64,000 nt of DNA from Terrisporobacter glycolicus ATCC 14880 = DSM 1288 (GTDB lineage: Bacteria; Bacillota; Clostridia; Peptostreptococcales; Peptostreptococcaceae): the NCBI RefSeq assembly GCF_036812735.1, contig NZ_CP117523.1, positions 1,860,001 through 1,924,000 of the forward strand, given 5' to 3'. The notes under the pieces were generated by a model. That model was given only the letters and a program-made list of their open reading frames with translations, searched no databases and was not told the DNA's origin. Of the stretch, positions 54,741-63,872 are shown one piece after another (position 1 is the first letter of the stretch; every line of letters starts with the position of its first letter). The translations under genes were made by a program, and so were the position numbers.

Positions 54741-54860
54741 TATAAGCTGACTCTAAAGACATGGTCTAAGGGGAAAGGGATTAGTGTTAAATATCTCTAA
54801 TTTCTTAAGTGTTTTCTTATGAAGAGGCATCTAAAAATGTCAATATTTATCAGCTGAATA
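54741..54860 (+). promoter_or_regulatory. Structured leader, unassigned riboswitch candidate
   Basis: An outer stem AGCTGA (54745-54750) with TCAGCT (54850-54855) encloses a second, GACAT (54758-54762) with ATGTC (54837-54841). A third internal hairpin is formed by AAGGGATTAG (54775-54784) and CTAATTTCTT (54798-54807). A purine-rich GTCTAAGGGG and GAAGAGGCATCTAAAA are left in the joining regions. The architecture resembles a metabolite aptamer but matches no class I recognise. It lies just upstream of a substrate-binding lipoprotein gene. Confidence 0.5.
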
Positions 54861-54881
54861 AATATTATTGGGGGTAAATTT

Positions 54882-55874
54882 ATGAAAAAAATTTTTGCAG
54901 TACTTATGTCATTATTAATTACCTTAAGTCTTGCTGTAGGGTGTAGTTCTAAGAATAATGAGCAAGAAAGCAAAGCACCAGTTACAGTAAATGTGGGAGC
55001 ACCAGATGGGCTACCAGCTATAGCAATTGCAAAATTGTCACAGGAAAATCCGGAAGTAAAAGAAGGCTACAAAGTTAAATACACTCTTGAAGCAACTTCT
55101 GATGCTTTATCCACTGATGTAATGAAGGAAGCTTTAGATATTGCCATAGTACCATCAAATATGGCTTCAATTGCTTACAATAAAACATCGAATTATCAAA
55201 TTGCTGGAACAGTAGGTATGGGATCTTTTTATCTAGTAAGTAGTGATAAAGATGTAAGTGGATTAAACTCATCATTAGAGGGAAAAGAAGTAGGAAATAT
55301 AGGTAAAGGATTGACTCCAGATATAACAGTTCAAGCATTATTAAAGGAACAAAAAGTTGATTCATCAGCTATTAAATTTAATTATTCTAATGAAGCTAGT
55401 GATTTAGTATCATTATTAGCAACAAATAAATTGTCAACAGGTATAGTACCAGAACCAGCACTTAGTGGATTACTTACAAAAAATCCTGATTTAAAGGTTA
55501 TATGTGGTGTAAATGATACTTGGAAAGATGTATTTAAAAATGAAAATGGATACCCACAGTCAACTTTAATTGTTAAATCATCTTTTGCAAAAGAAAATCC
55601 TGAGTTTGTATCAAATTTCATAAAAACATTAGATGAAAATATAAAATATACAAATGAGAATCCTAAAGAGGCAGGAGAATTGGCTATTAAGTTTGGAGTA
55701 AATATAAAGGCAGCTTTATTAGTAAAAGCTATCGATAGAACTAATCTGAAGTTTATATCTATTGATGATTGTAAAGATGACTATACTAATTATTACAATA
55801 GTTTATCCTCTTTTAATCCTAAGGTGTTAGGTGGAAAAGTTCCAGATGAAAATATATATTATACACAAAAATAA
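54882..55874 (+). CDS. Substrate-binding lipoprotein (NitT/TauT-like)
   Basis: A 330-residue exported lipoprotein. The signal peptide ends in a lipobox with Cys21 (LSLAVGC). The mature protein has the type II periplasmic-binding fold of the NitT/TauT/NMT1-like group: NVGAPDGLPAIAIAKLSQEN, LDIAIVPSNMASIAYNK and LATNKLSTGIVPEPALSGLL. The cognate permease and ATPase are not in the window, so it is an orphan binding protein here. It has a structured leader and its own terminator. Ligand unknown; a vitamin precursor or sulfonate is possible from the family. Confidence 0.82.
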   Translation: MKKIFAVLMSLLITLSLAVGCSSKNNEQESKAPVTVNVGAPDGLPAIAIAKLSQENPEVKEGYKVKYTLEATSDALSTDVMKEALDIAIVPSNMASIAYNKTSNYQIAGTVGMGSFYLVSSDKDVSGLNSSLEGKEVGNIGKGLTPDITVQALLKEQKVDSSAIKFNYSNEASDLVSLLATNKLSTGIVPEPALSGLLTKNPDLKVICGVNDTWKDVFKNENGYPQSTLIVKSSFAKENPEFVSNFIKTLDENIKYTNENPKEAGELAIKFGVNIKAALLVKAIDRTNLKFISIDDCKDDYTNYYNSLSSFNPKVLGGKVPDENIYYTQK

Positions 55875-55883
55875 ATAGATTTT

Positions 55884-55919
55884 AAATTCCTTGCTAATAT
55901 TTTAGTAAGGAATTTTTTA
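55884..55919 (+). terminator. Terminator of the lipoprotein gene
   Basis: AAATTCCTTGCTAA pairs with TTAGTAAGGAATTT, then T. Confidence 0.93.
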
Positions 55920-56023
55920 TTACTTCCAATCTATTAATTTGAGTGAGTGGATTGAAGCCAAATTATATGGGATATTGTGTCAAAAAATATAAAAAACAAT
56001 ATATTAATATAGGAGGTGTTAAT

Positions 56024-56941
56024 ATGGGTAAAAAATATCTTATTGCCCTAGATGATGGTCATGGCATGGAAACACCAGGAAAGAGAACTCCACCACTAAA
56101 AAATGATTTGTATATAGATGGAAAGTTAATAAGAAAAAAAGGTGAAGTTATTAAAGAAAATGAGTTTAATAGAGCTGTTGTTAAATATTTGGAAAAAGCT
56201 TTAAAAAGATGTGGATTTGATGTATTGTTAGTTGCACCAGGAGATAGTGATGTACCTTTGAAAACTAGAGTTATTAGAGCCAACTCAGCTGGTGCAGATG
56301 CTTACGTTAGCAAACATTATAATGCAGTGGGAGAGAAATGGCAGAGTAAGGTGAAAGGTCCAGTAACAATAATACATTACAATTCCTCAAGCAAGTCAAA
56401 AGAATTGGCTAAAAATGTGCATGAAGAGCTTTGGAAACTTCATAAAGATTATAATTGTAAAAATTTTGGAGTTGGAAAAGATACAGATATTTCTGGATTT
56501 AGTTTGTATGTATTAAGAAACACAAAAATGCCTGCAATTCTTACTGAATCAGGATTTATGGATAATATGACTGAAGCTGTGAAAATGTTAGATCCTACAT
56601 TTCAAAAATTAGATGCAGAAGGAACCTGTAAAGGAATATGCAAAACTTTCGGAGTAAAATATATTGATCCAAATAATGAAGAAAATGAAGATAAAAATGA
56701 AGATGAAAAAAATAATGAAGAATATTATACATCTGTAAAGTATATAAAAGTTAAGGTAAAAGAATTAAACATAAGAAACTCAGCATCCTGGGAAAAAAAT
56801 GCAATTAGTGGAACTGTGAAAAAAAATGAAATATTTACAGTAGTAAAAAAAATTAAAGCAGGAAATAGTTATATGTATAAGCTAAAATCAGGATACTTTA
56901 TTTCTGCAGATTCAAAATATGTGGAAAGTATTGTAAAGTAA
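56024..56941 (+). CDS. N-acetylmuramoyl-L-alanine amidase with SH3 tail
   Basis: A 305-residue zinc amidase that cleaves the glycan-stem peptide bond of peptidoglycan. The Amidase_3 domain (about 4-215) has His13 in LDDGHGME, the metal Glu in KENEFNRAV, a second His in VSKHYNAV and the catalytic Glu in LTESGFMDN. After an acidic Asn/Glu linker, an SH3-type domain (about 235-303) probably binds the wall. No signal peptide is seen, as in phage endolysins and sporulation amidases (CwlC-like). The start at 56024 has AGGAGGTG; neighbours are not phage genes. Confidence 0.9.
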   Translation: MGKKYLIALDDGHGMETPGKRTPPLKNDLYIDGKLIRKKGEVIKENEFNRAVVKYLEKALKRCGFDVLLVAPGDSDVPLKTRVIRANSAGADAYVSKHYNAVGEKWQSKVKGPVTIIHYNSSSKSKELAKNVHEELWKLHKDYNCKNFGVGKDTDISGFSLYVLRNTKMPAILTESGFMDNMTEAVKMLDPTFQKLDAEGTCKGICKTFGVKYIDPNNEENEDKNEDEKNNEEYYTSVKYIKVKVKELNIRNSASWEKNAISGTVKKNEIFTVVKKIKAGNSYMYKLKSGYFISADSKYVESIVK

Positions 56942-56950
56942 TTATTTATG

Positions 56951-56985
56951 ATAAGCATTTATTTAAGGATAAATGCTTATTTAAG
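56951..56985 (+). terminator. Terminator of the amidase gene
   Basis: ATAAGCATTTAT pairs with ATAAATGCTTAT, then TTTA. Confidence 0.8.
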
Positions 56986-57073
56986 TATGATAAGGAATAT
57001 ATTAATTGTTATTAAATAATTTACCTGGGTATTGGGGAAAATAATTACAATATAATAAATCTGAGGTGATGAG

Positions 57074-57274
57074 ATGAATAATAAAATGATTGATTTAAAT
57101 CAAAAAAAACATGCTTATTTGACTAATAATTATGAGGATAGCTTTAGTAATTATGAGTGGAACAATGATGATATTCTAATGTTAGATGACTATGTGCCAA
57201 TTAATGATGACTATAAAAATGAATATAGTAAAAAATACTCATTTCCACAAAAAAAAGGATTTACATTTAAGTAA
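57074..57274 (+). CDS. Small acidic hypothetical protein (66 aa)
   Basis: Not recognised. A 66-residue, Asn/Asp/Tyr-rich soluble protein (SNYEWNNDDILMLDDYVPIN) with a basic aromatic tail, probably disordered. TGAGGTGATGAG provides a ribosome binding site 7 bases before ATG. It has its own terminator and lies between an amidase and a LUD-domain gene. Confidence 0.6.
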   Translation: MNNKMIDLNQKKHAYLTNNYEDSFSNYEWNNDDILMLDDYVPINDDYKNEYSKKYSFPQKKGFTFK

Positions 57275-57306
57275 AATAAATATAAATAATATATAAGTTA
57301 TTAAAT

Positions 57307-57339
57307 AAATACTTTGTTGACTTCAATAAAGTATTTTTA
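57307..57339 (+). terminator. Terminator of the 66-residue protein gene
   Basis: AAATACTTT pairs with AAAGTATTT, then TT; the loop contains TTGACTTCAA. Confidence 0.8.
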
Positions 57340-57410
57340 GATTGTCTTATGTTAGTATAATGATTTGTGCTAGAATAATAATGAAAATAAGAATAGGGAG
57401 ATTGTTTGAT

Positions 57411-58052
57411 ATGAATGAAAATGTGCAATGGGTAAATGAAAAAAAAATAGAAAAAACTATAAATAATTTACAAAAAAATAATATTAAAGGCTATTATGCA
57501 AAAAGTAATGAAGAACTTATAAATATTATTAAAGATATTGCAAAGGAAGGTGAAATGGTATCTGTTGGGGGCTCTATGACTCTTTTTGAAACTAAAGTAA
57601 TAGATTTGCTTAGAAGTGGAAGATATAACTTTTTAGATAGATATGAAGAAAACCTTACACCTGCTGATATGAAAGAAATATATAGAAAATCTTTTTATGC
57701 TGATACATATTTTTCATCTACAAATGCTATTACAGAAGAAGGAGAAATTTTCAATGTAGACGGAAATGGAAATAGAGTGGCTGCCATGCTATATGGGCCA
57801 GATAAAGTTATACTAGTAGTTGGGGTGAATAAAATAGTAAAAAGCATAGATGAAGCTGTAAATCGTAATAAAAATTTAAGTGGTCCTGCAAATGCAAAAA
57901 GATTAAATACTGCTACTCCTTGTGCAAAAGTAGGATATTGTATGGACTGTAAAAGTGATGATAGGATATGTTGTGAATATACAGTTATAAAAAGACAAAG
58001 AACTAAAAATAGAATGTATGTCATATTTGTAAATGATATATTAGGATTTTAA
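57411..58052 (+). CDS. LUD domain protein
   Basis: A 213-residue LUD-domain protein related to LutC of lactate utilisation. MVSVGGSMTLFETKVIDLL (about residues 46-64) and the substrate-like region YFSSTNAITEEGEIFNVDGNGNRVAAM (split near 105-130) are typical, as are GPDKVILVVGVNKIV and the C-terminal TPCAKVGYCMDC...RICC cysteines, which probably bind metal or a cluster. Start at 57411 uses GGGAG. Neither LutA nor LutB is here, so it is the stand-alone type common in Clostridia; function uncertain. Confidence 0.85.
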   Translation: MNENVQWVNEKKIEKTINNLQKNNIKGYYAKSNEELINIIKDIAKEGEMVSVGGSMTLFETKVIDLLRSGRYNFLDRYEENLTPADMKEIYRKSFYADTYFSSTNAITEEGEIFNVDGNGNRVAAMLYGPDKVILVVGVNKIVKSIDEAVNRNKNLSGPANAKRLNTATPCAKVGYCMDCKSDDRICCEYTVIKRQRTKNRMYVIFVNDILGF

Positions 58053-58063
58053 CTGGAGGGAAT

Positions 58064-58948
58064 ATGAAAAAAGTTAAGTTTATTTATAACCCAAATTCAG
58101 GAGAACGAAGAATTTCTCATGAACTTGATAAGATAATAGAAGTATATCAACATTACGGCTATGTTGTAGTACCTTTTAGACTTTGCAAAAACAGATCAGT
58201 AAACGATGCTTTTTTTGACATAGAATTTAATTATGACCACATATTGATTTCAGGTGGGGATGGAACAGTAGATTTAATTTTAAATGCTATAAAAGCTTTA
58301 AATATAAATATTCCTATAGGAATTTTACCATGTGGTACTGCCAATGATTTTGCAAAAGCCGTAAATCTTCCTTTTGACGTAAAGGATGCAATTGAAAGAA
58401 TTGTTAATACAAGACCTAAAAAAATTGATATTGGAAAAATTAATGATAAATATTTTATTAATGTGGCAAGTGCAGGAATGTTTACAGATGTATCTCAAAA
58501 AATTAATCCAGATTTTAAAAACTCCATCGGAAAAGTTTCATACTACTTAAAAGGTATTGAAGAAGCATTATATATGAGAAAGTTTAGTATTGAAGTGAAA
58601 TCAAAGGAAGTAGAGTATGATGGAGACATGTACTTAATGTTAATTTTTAATGGAAAAACTGCTGGAAATATTAATCTTGCATATAAAGCTAAGGTAGACG
58701 ATGGGTTATTAGATGTAATTATAGTTAAGAATGTTATGTTTCCTAATATTTTACCATTACTTAGAAGTATCTTAAAAGGTGAGCATCTTGAAGGATATAA
58801 TAAAGATGAAATATTATATTTTAAAACAAATAAATTAAAAATAGATTGCAAAGATGACTTGATTACTGATATTGACGGAGAAAAAGGCCCAGATTTTCCT
58901 TTAGAGATTGAGTGTATTAAAGATGGAATACAATTATTGGGTTATTAA
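58064..58948 (+). CDS. YegS/BmrU-type lipid kinase
   Basis: A 294-residue lipid kinase of the diacylglycerol kinase catalytic family (YegS/Rv2252/BmrU). The N-terminal FIYNPNSG, the nucleotide loop ISGGDGTVDLILNAI (about residues 64-78) and GILPCGTANDFAKAVNLP (about 87-104) are intact, and the late DGLLDVIIVKN marks the second domain. It probably phosphorylates diacylglycerol or another membrane lipid. It starts 11 bases behind the LUD gene (AGGGAATATG region), so the two may be one operon. Confidence 0.93.
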   Translation: MKKVKFIYNPNSGERRISHELDKIIEVYQHYGYVVVPFRLCKNRSVNDAFFDIEFNYDHILISGGDGTVDLILNAIKALNINIPIGILPCGTANDFAKAVNLPFDVKDAIERIVNTRPKKIDIGKINDKYFINVASAGMFTDVSQKINPDFKNSIGKVSYYLKGIEEALYMRKFSIEVKSKEVEYDGDMYLMLIFNGKTAGNINLAYKAKVDDGLLDVIIVKNVMFPNILPLLRSILKGEHLEGYNKDEILYFKTNKLKIDCKDDLITDIDGEKGPDFPLEIECIKDGIQLLGY

Positions 58949-59009
58949 AATTTAAATAAAGTTATTTTGACAAAATGCATAATCATCAAAAAAAAGGTTA
59001 ATATATATG

Positions 59010-59310
59010 TAGAGATTGATGAAGGTCAATCCAACTTAATCTAATCATAAATATGTGTGTTTGTGATTTCCTTGGGAGTTTAAGTATATTTGATATTTTT
59101 TAATATCCATCAAATATAATGAAGATACTAGATTCCTCAGCTACTATCGTGCAGATAGTTATGATTCAAAACCCAGGGATTGAAACAGTGACTAGTTTGC
59201 AAACTATGTTTGATGAAACAATTGAGGTAAGGGCTAAGTGAAAACTTTTGTCCTGGAAAAAGCACTGATTTGGAGACTATAATCCCCAAAATAGTGCTTT
59301 TTCTTTTGTC
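59010..59310 (+). ncRNA. Unassigned structured RNA, ending in a strong terminator
   Basis: About 300 bases with no open frame but dense base-pairing. Hairpins: GATTGA/TCAATC (59014-59031), TATATTTGAT/ATCAAATATA (59085-59118, inner GATATT/AATATC), ACTATC/GATAGT (59143-59159), the 14-base palindrome TAGTTTGCAAACTA (59193-59206), and AAGT-GAAA-ACTT (59236-59247). CCTTGGG (59070-59076) can pair with CCCAGGG (59172-59178), which can alternatively pair with TCCTGG (59251-59256). It ends at a terminator and lies between two converging genes, so it is not the leader of a gene. No conserved tmRNA, RNase P or SRP motif was found; a 6S-like RNA is one possibility. Confidence 0.5.
59257..59308 (+). terminator. 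Terminator of the structured RNA
   Basis: AAAAAGCACT pairs with AGTGCTTTTT around an inner TTTGG/CCAAA stem, followed by CTTTTG. Confidence 0.85.
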
Positions 59311-59341
59311 TTTAAAATCTATGTAATATTCTATACTAAAT

Positions 59342-59374
59342 AAAAAAGACTATGAAAATCATAGTCTTTTTTAT
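59342..59374. terminator. Terminator of glnS
   Basis: AAAAAAGACTATGA pairs with TCATAGTCTTTTTT, three-base loop, usable in both directions. Confidence 0.93.
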
Positions 59375-59383
59375 TATATTTAA

Positions 59384-61048
59384 TTATTTTCCTGGCTTAA
59401 AAGAACTTTTAAGAGGAACTATTCTATTGAATACAAGTTTCTCTGGAGTAGTATACTTAGTATCTACTGAGAAGAAACCATTTCTAACAAATTGGAATTT
59501 GTCTAATGGTTTAGCATCCTTTATTGCAGTTGGTTCTACAAAACCTTGTAATACTGTAAGTGAATTAGGATTTATTTGGTCTAAGAAGTGTTTACCTTCA
59601 TTTTCTGGAGCATCATCTAATATTAGTGGCTCAAATAATCTAAATTCAGCAGGAACAGCAGTTTTAGCATCTACCCAATGAACTGTACCCTTAACCTTAC
59701 GACCAGTAAATCCTGAACCAGATTTAGTTTCTGGGTCATAAGTTCCGTGGATTTCTACCACATTACCATTTTCGTCTTTTATAACGTCTGTACATTTTAC
59801 GAAGTAAGCACCTTTTAATCTAACTTCATTTCCTGGGAAGAATCTTCTGTATTTTGGTATAGGTTCTTCCATAAAGTCATCTCTCTCTATGTAAACTTCT
59901 CTACTAAATGGAACTTCTCTTGTACCAGCTTCTTCATTTTTAGCTATATTTTCAAGTTCTATCATTTCACTTTGATCTTCAGGATAGTTTGTTATAACTA
60001 ATTTTAAAGGATTTAATATTCCCATAGCAAGTTGAGCCTTTGGTTGTAAGTCTTCTCTTAAGAAGTGATCAAATAATCTACTATCAACTTTAGAATCAGC
60101 TTTTGATACACCTATTTCAGCGCAGAAGTTACGTATACATTCTGGAGTATATCCTCTTCTTCTTACACCTGATATAGTAGGAAGACGAGGATCATCCCAT
60201 CCATCAGCAATTCCTTCATCAACTAGTAATTTTAATTTTCTTTTACTCATTACTGTATTTGTTAAGTTAAGTCTAGCAAATTCAATTTGTCTTGGAATAT
60301 TTTCCATTTCACATTCTCTAACAACCCAGTCGTATAAAGGTCTTTGATCTTCAAATTCTAGAGTACATATAGAGTGAGTTATTCCTTCTATAGCATCTTC
60401 TAGTGGGTGAGCAAATGAGTACATAGGGTATATGCACCATTTATCTCCAGTGTTGTGATGAGATGCATGAGAAATTCTGTATATAACAGGATCTCTAAAG
60501 TTTATATTAGGAGAAGACATATCTATCTTAGCTCTTAAAACTTTTTTACCATTTTCAAATTCACCATTTTTCATTCTTTCAAATAAATCTAAGTTTTCTT
60601 CTATAGATCTATTCCTATATGGACTATCAAAACCTGGCTCAGTTAAAGTCCCACGAGTCTCTCTTATTTCATCAGCAGATAAATCGTCCACGTATGCTTT
60701 ACCTTTTTTTATTAAGATAATAGCTCTTTTATACATTTCATCAAAATAATCAGATGCAAAGTATAAGTTATTCCAATTAAATCCTAACCACATTACGTCT
60801 TCTTTTATTGAATTAACATATTCATCATCTTCTTTTAGTGGATTTGTATCATCAAATCTCATATTAACTGTTCCCTTTAATTCATTAGCTAATCCAAAGT
60901 TTAAGCAAATACTTTTAGCATGTCCAATATGTAAATATCCATTTGGCTCTGGCGGGAAACGAGTTATTATATGATCGTGTTTTCCTGATTCTAAATCGTC
61001 AACTATTATGTTTTTTATAAAATTATTTGAAATTGTTTCGTTTGACAT
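59384..61048 (-). CDS. glnS: Glutaminyl-tRNA synthetase
   Basis: A 554-residue class I aminoacyl-tRNA synthetase that charges tRNA-Gln. The HIGH motif is in [15 protein letters not shown] (about residues 32-46) and the KMSKS-like loop is VMSKRK (about 263-268). The anticodon-binding beta-barrel domains follow. Length and sequence match GlnRS rather than the related GltX. No T-box was recognised upstream. Its own terminator follows. Confidence 0.96.
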   Translation of the reverse strand: MSNETISNNFIKNIIVDDLESGKHDHIITRFPPEPNGYLHIGHAKSICLNFGLANELKGTVNMRFDDTNPLKEDDEYVNSIKEDVMWLGFNWNNLYFASDYFDEMYKRAIILIKKGKAYVDDLSADEIRETRGTLTEPGFDSPYRNRSIEENLDLFERMKNGEFENGKKVLRAKIDMSSPNINFRDPVIYRISHASHHNTGDKWCIYPMYSFAHPLEDAIEGITHSICTLEFEDQRPLYDWVVRECEMENIPRQIEFARLNLTNTVMSKRKLKLLVDEGIADGWDDPRLPTISGVRRRGYTPECIRNFCAEIGVSKADSKVDSRLFDHFLREDLQPKAQLAMGILNPLKLVITNYPEDQSEMIELENIAKNEEAGTREVPFSREVYIERDDFMEEPIPKYRRFFPGNEVRLKGAYFVKCTDVIKDENGNVVEIHGTYDPETKSGSGFTGRKVKGTVHWVDAKTAVPAEFRLFEPLILDDAPENEGKHFLDQINPNSLTVLQGFVEPTAIKDAKPLDKFQFVRNGFFSVDTKYTTPEKLVFNRIVPLKSSFKPGK

Positions 61049-61378
61049 ATTTTTACCTCTCTATTCATTTTATTAATTTTAATATGTAATAAGTTCTATC
61101 ATAATCATATTATTAATTTTAATTCAATATGGAAAAAAAATAAAGTATATTTATATATTTTGGTAGCTAATAACTATTATATTTAACATTATTAAACAAA
61201 ATCAATATTTTTATTAAGATTATATAAAAAAAATTATATAATATTTCCAATTTTTTTAAAAGTATGTATAAAAGTACATATATTTTGTCCATTATTAATA
61301 ATAATAAAGCTAAATATGAATTGAATGAATTTGAATATTATGATAAAATCAGAAGGTAAGAAAATTGGGGGTGCAGAA
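61049..61378. other. Divergent AT-rich intergenic region
   Basis: About 330 bases between glnS and the YiiX-like gene, nearly all A and T. Several A/T runs could serve as UP-elements, but no convincing -35/-10 pair, riboswitch core or short gene was found. Confidence 0.4.
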
Positions 61379-61942
61379 ATGAGAAAAATTTATATAGTAA
61401 CAACTTATACGGGAACTCTCTTATCTTATTTAATAAGAAAAGTTAGTAAAAGTCCCTATGCTCATATTTCTTTATCTTTAAATGAAGATTTATCACCCAT
61501 GTATTCATTTGGGAGATTAAATCCTAAAACACCTATATTTGCAGGTTTTGTAGAAGAAAATATAAATGAAGGCTTATATGAAATAAAGCAAAATGCGCTA
61601 TGCCGAGTATATTCATTAAATGTTGATTATTATAGTTATGAAAAATTAGTAAAAAATATAATGAAAGTAAACAGCAATAGAAATAGATATAATTATGATG
61701 TTAAAGCTTTAGTATATTTATCATTTAATAAATCAAGAGAAAAAGAATATAGATATGTATGTTCACACTTTGTGGCAGATATGCTTTATAAAAGTGGTAT
61801 TAATATATTTGATAAGTCGCCATCACTAGTGAAGCCGGAGGACTTTTATAATAACCAAAATCTTAATTTAGAATACGAAGGATTATTATGTAATTATAAT
61901 ATTAAAAATGAAAGAAATATGCTAAGTCATATGACTTGTTAA
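61379..61942 (+). CDS. YiiX/YebB-like NlpC/P60-type hydrolase
   Basis: A 187-residue protein of the YiiX/YebB group, a permuted papain-fold (NlpC/P60-like) amidase. Catalytic candidates are His in SPYAHISLSL (about residue 28) and Cys in YVCSHFVADML (about residue 133). There is no signal peptide. The start at 61379 follows GGGGGTG; an earlier in-frame ATG has no ribosome site. The substrate could be peptidoglycan or a lipid. It has its own terminator. Confidence 0.7.
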   Translation: MRKIYIVTTYTGTLLSYLIRKVSKSPYAHISLSLNEDLSPMYSFGRLNPKTPIFAGFVEENINEGLYEIKQNALCRVYSLNVDYYSYEKLVKNIMKVNSNRNRYNYDVKALVYLSFNKSREKEYRYVCSHFVADMLYKSGINIFDKSPSLVKPEDFYNNQNLNLEYEGLLCNYNIKNERNMLSHMTC

Positions 61943-61976
61943 AAATTACCATATATTACTATGGTAATTTTTTATT
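61941..61976 (+). terminator. Terminator of the YiiX-like gene
   Basis: AAAATTACCAT pairs with ATGGTAATTTT, then T. Confidence 0.9.
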
Positions 61977-62059
61977 TTCTATTATATATTATTTATTAAT
62001 CTAAACATGTAAAAAAAAGGTTATAATAGTAATAAGAGGTATAATGGAAAGGAGAAAAA

Positions 62060-63742
62060 ATGAAAAAAATATTTAAAACTTATGGGATAGCTTTATTAAT
62101 AGTAGCTATTTATGCATTTGTAAAACTACCAGTACTGAGGTTTGATTTCACATCAGGATTTACAATGCTAATTTTATTCTTTGTTTTAGCTGGTGTTCTT
62201 GACATGATGCTTGATAGAGGAGAAAGAACATCTAAAAGTGCAAAAAATAACTTTTTAATAGCAGGTGTTTTGTTAGTTGTAATTATTATTATTCCATTCT
62301 TTGTAACATCTCCTATATTTAGAGCTAGTTCTTATAAAGACTTACTTGGAAAAGTAGAGGAAAGTGTTTTTACAGAAGATGTGAGTCCAGTAAGTGTGGA
62401 TAAAATTAGAATTGTAGACAAAGATATGGCAATAAAATTAGGAGAAAAAAAACTTGGGGAAATACCAGCAATAGGAAGTATATCTAAAGTTGGTGACTAC
62501 TCAATACAAAGTGTTAAAGGGGAATTATATTGGATTGCACCTCTCGTGCATAGAGATATTATAAAATGGATAACTAATTTAGAGGGTACTAATGGTTATA
62601 TTATGGTATCAGCAAGTGATCCGCAAGACGTGAGATTAGTTCAAAACCTTGATGGGAAACAACTTAAAATAGTATATCAAGAAGAAGCATATTTCTTACA
62701 AGATTTACATAGACATGTTTATCTAAATGGTGGTATGAAATATGGTATGACTGATTTTAATTTTGAAATTGATGACAATGGAAAGCCTTATTGGGTTGTA
62801 ACTTTATATGAACATGCTGTTGGATATGGAGGATCAAATGCAGTAGGAACAGCTATTGTGGATGCTCAAAGTGGAGATGTTAAAATATACTCAATTAAAG
62901 ATACACCGAAGTGGGTAGATAGAATACAACCAGAAAGCTTTATAGTGGACCAAATAAATAATTGGGGACTATATGTAAACGGATTTTTAAATTCAGTAAT
63001 ATCTGAAGAAGGTGTATTACTACCATCAGAGGGAACTTCCTTAGTATATGGAAAAGATGGAAAATCATATTGGTATACAGGAATTACTTCGGCAGGAGCA
63101 GATGAATCAACAGTAGGATTTATGTTAGTTGATTCTAGAACAAAGGAATCAAAATTGTATATGCAAACTGGAGCAACAGAAACTGCAGCTATGACAACTG
63201 CAGAAGGAAAAGTACAAGAAAAAAATTATAAAGCAACTTTCCCAGTTATGTATAATATTCTTGGAAAGCCAACATATGTGCTAGGCTTAAAAGATAAGGC
63301 TGATCTTGTAAAAATGGTAGCATTTGTATCTGTTGAAGATTATAGCATAATAGGAATGGGAGATACAAAAGAAGATGCCTATAAAAATTATAAAGAAGCA
63401 TTAGAATCTAAAGGGAACGATATTGATTTTAACACAAGTGAAAACTTACAAAAAGTAGAAGGAACTGTATCTAGAATAAACCAAGATGTAAAAAGTGGAA
63501 ACACAACATATTATATTACATTAAAAAATAATAAAGAATTAATATTTACAGGGACATCAAAAATATCTTCAGAGCTACCTTTAACAATGGTAGGAGATAA
63601 GGTAAGTATATCTTATGATAAAACAGATTCAAATATAATAAGCATTGCAGAGTTTGATAATATTAATATTGGAAAAACAGAAAAAACTGCAAATAAAGAA
63701 GAAAATAGTGAAAAAATTGATAATAAAGAAAAAACTGAGTAA
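62060..63742 (+). CDS. Large membrane protein of unknown function
   Basis: A 560-residue protein with three membrane helices in the first 90 residues (about 7-25, 32-50 and 67-87), then a large domain presumably outside the membrane (about 95-545) and a Lys/Glu-rich tail. The extracellular part contains repeated beta-rich modules with sequence such as GKPYWVVTLYEHAVGYGG and GKSYWYTGITSAGADESTV, which look like internal duplicates, and a final OB-like segment (VEGTVSRINQDVK to GDKVSISYD). I do not recognise the family. GGAGA precedes the ATG and a terminator follows. Confidence 0.75.
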   Translation: MKKIFKTYGIALLIVAIYAFVKLPVLRFDFTSGFTMLILFFVLAGVLDMMLDRGERTSKSAKNNFLIAGVLLVVIIIIPFFVTSPIFRASSYKDLLGKVEESVFTEDVSPVSVDKIRIVDKDMAIKLGEKKLGEIPAIGSISKVGDYSIQSVKGELYWIAPLVHRDIIKWITNLEGTNGYIMVSASDPQDVRLVQNLDGKQLKIVYQEEAYFLQDLHRHVYLNGGMKYGMTDFNFEIDDNGKPYWVVTLYEHAVGYGGSNAVGTAIVDAQSGDVKIYSIKDTPKWVDRIQPESFIVDQINNWGLYVNGFLNSVISEEGVLLPSEGTSLVYGKDGKSYWYTGITSAGADESTVGFMLVDSRTKESKLYMQTGATETAAMTTAEGKVQEKNYKATFPVMYNILGKPTYVLGLKDKADLVKMVAFVSVEDYSIIGMGDTKEDAYKNYKEALESKGNDIDFNTSENLQKVEGTVSRINQDVKSGNTTYYITLKNNKELIFTGTSKISSELPLTMVGDKVSISYDKTDSNIISIAEFDNINIGKTEKTANKEENSEKIDNKEKTE

Positions 63743-63763
63743 TATAAAATAGAATATATTAAC

Positions 63764-63799
63764 AAAAAAAGGAAGAAAATTTTAATCTTCCTTTTTTTA
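63764..63799 (+). terminator. Terminator of the large membrane protein gene
   Basis: AAAAAAAGGAAGA pairs with TCTTCCTTTTTTT. Confidence 0.94.
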
Positions 63800-63872
63800 T
63801 TTGTAAATTTTATTAAGTGATTTTAATATAATATAGTACAACTTGGTAAAAACAGCTTCAAGGAGATTGACT

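Noticed and set aside
56024-56941. Amidase as evidence of a prophage
   Set aside because: Although it looks endolysin-like, no holin, structural or integrase genes are near; sporulation or vegetative cell-wall amidases of this type are common in Clostridia.
59010-59310. tmRNA, RNase P RNA or SRP RNA
   Set aside because: None of their conserved sequence motifs or tRNA-like ends could be found.
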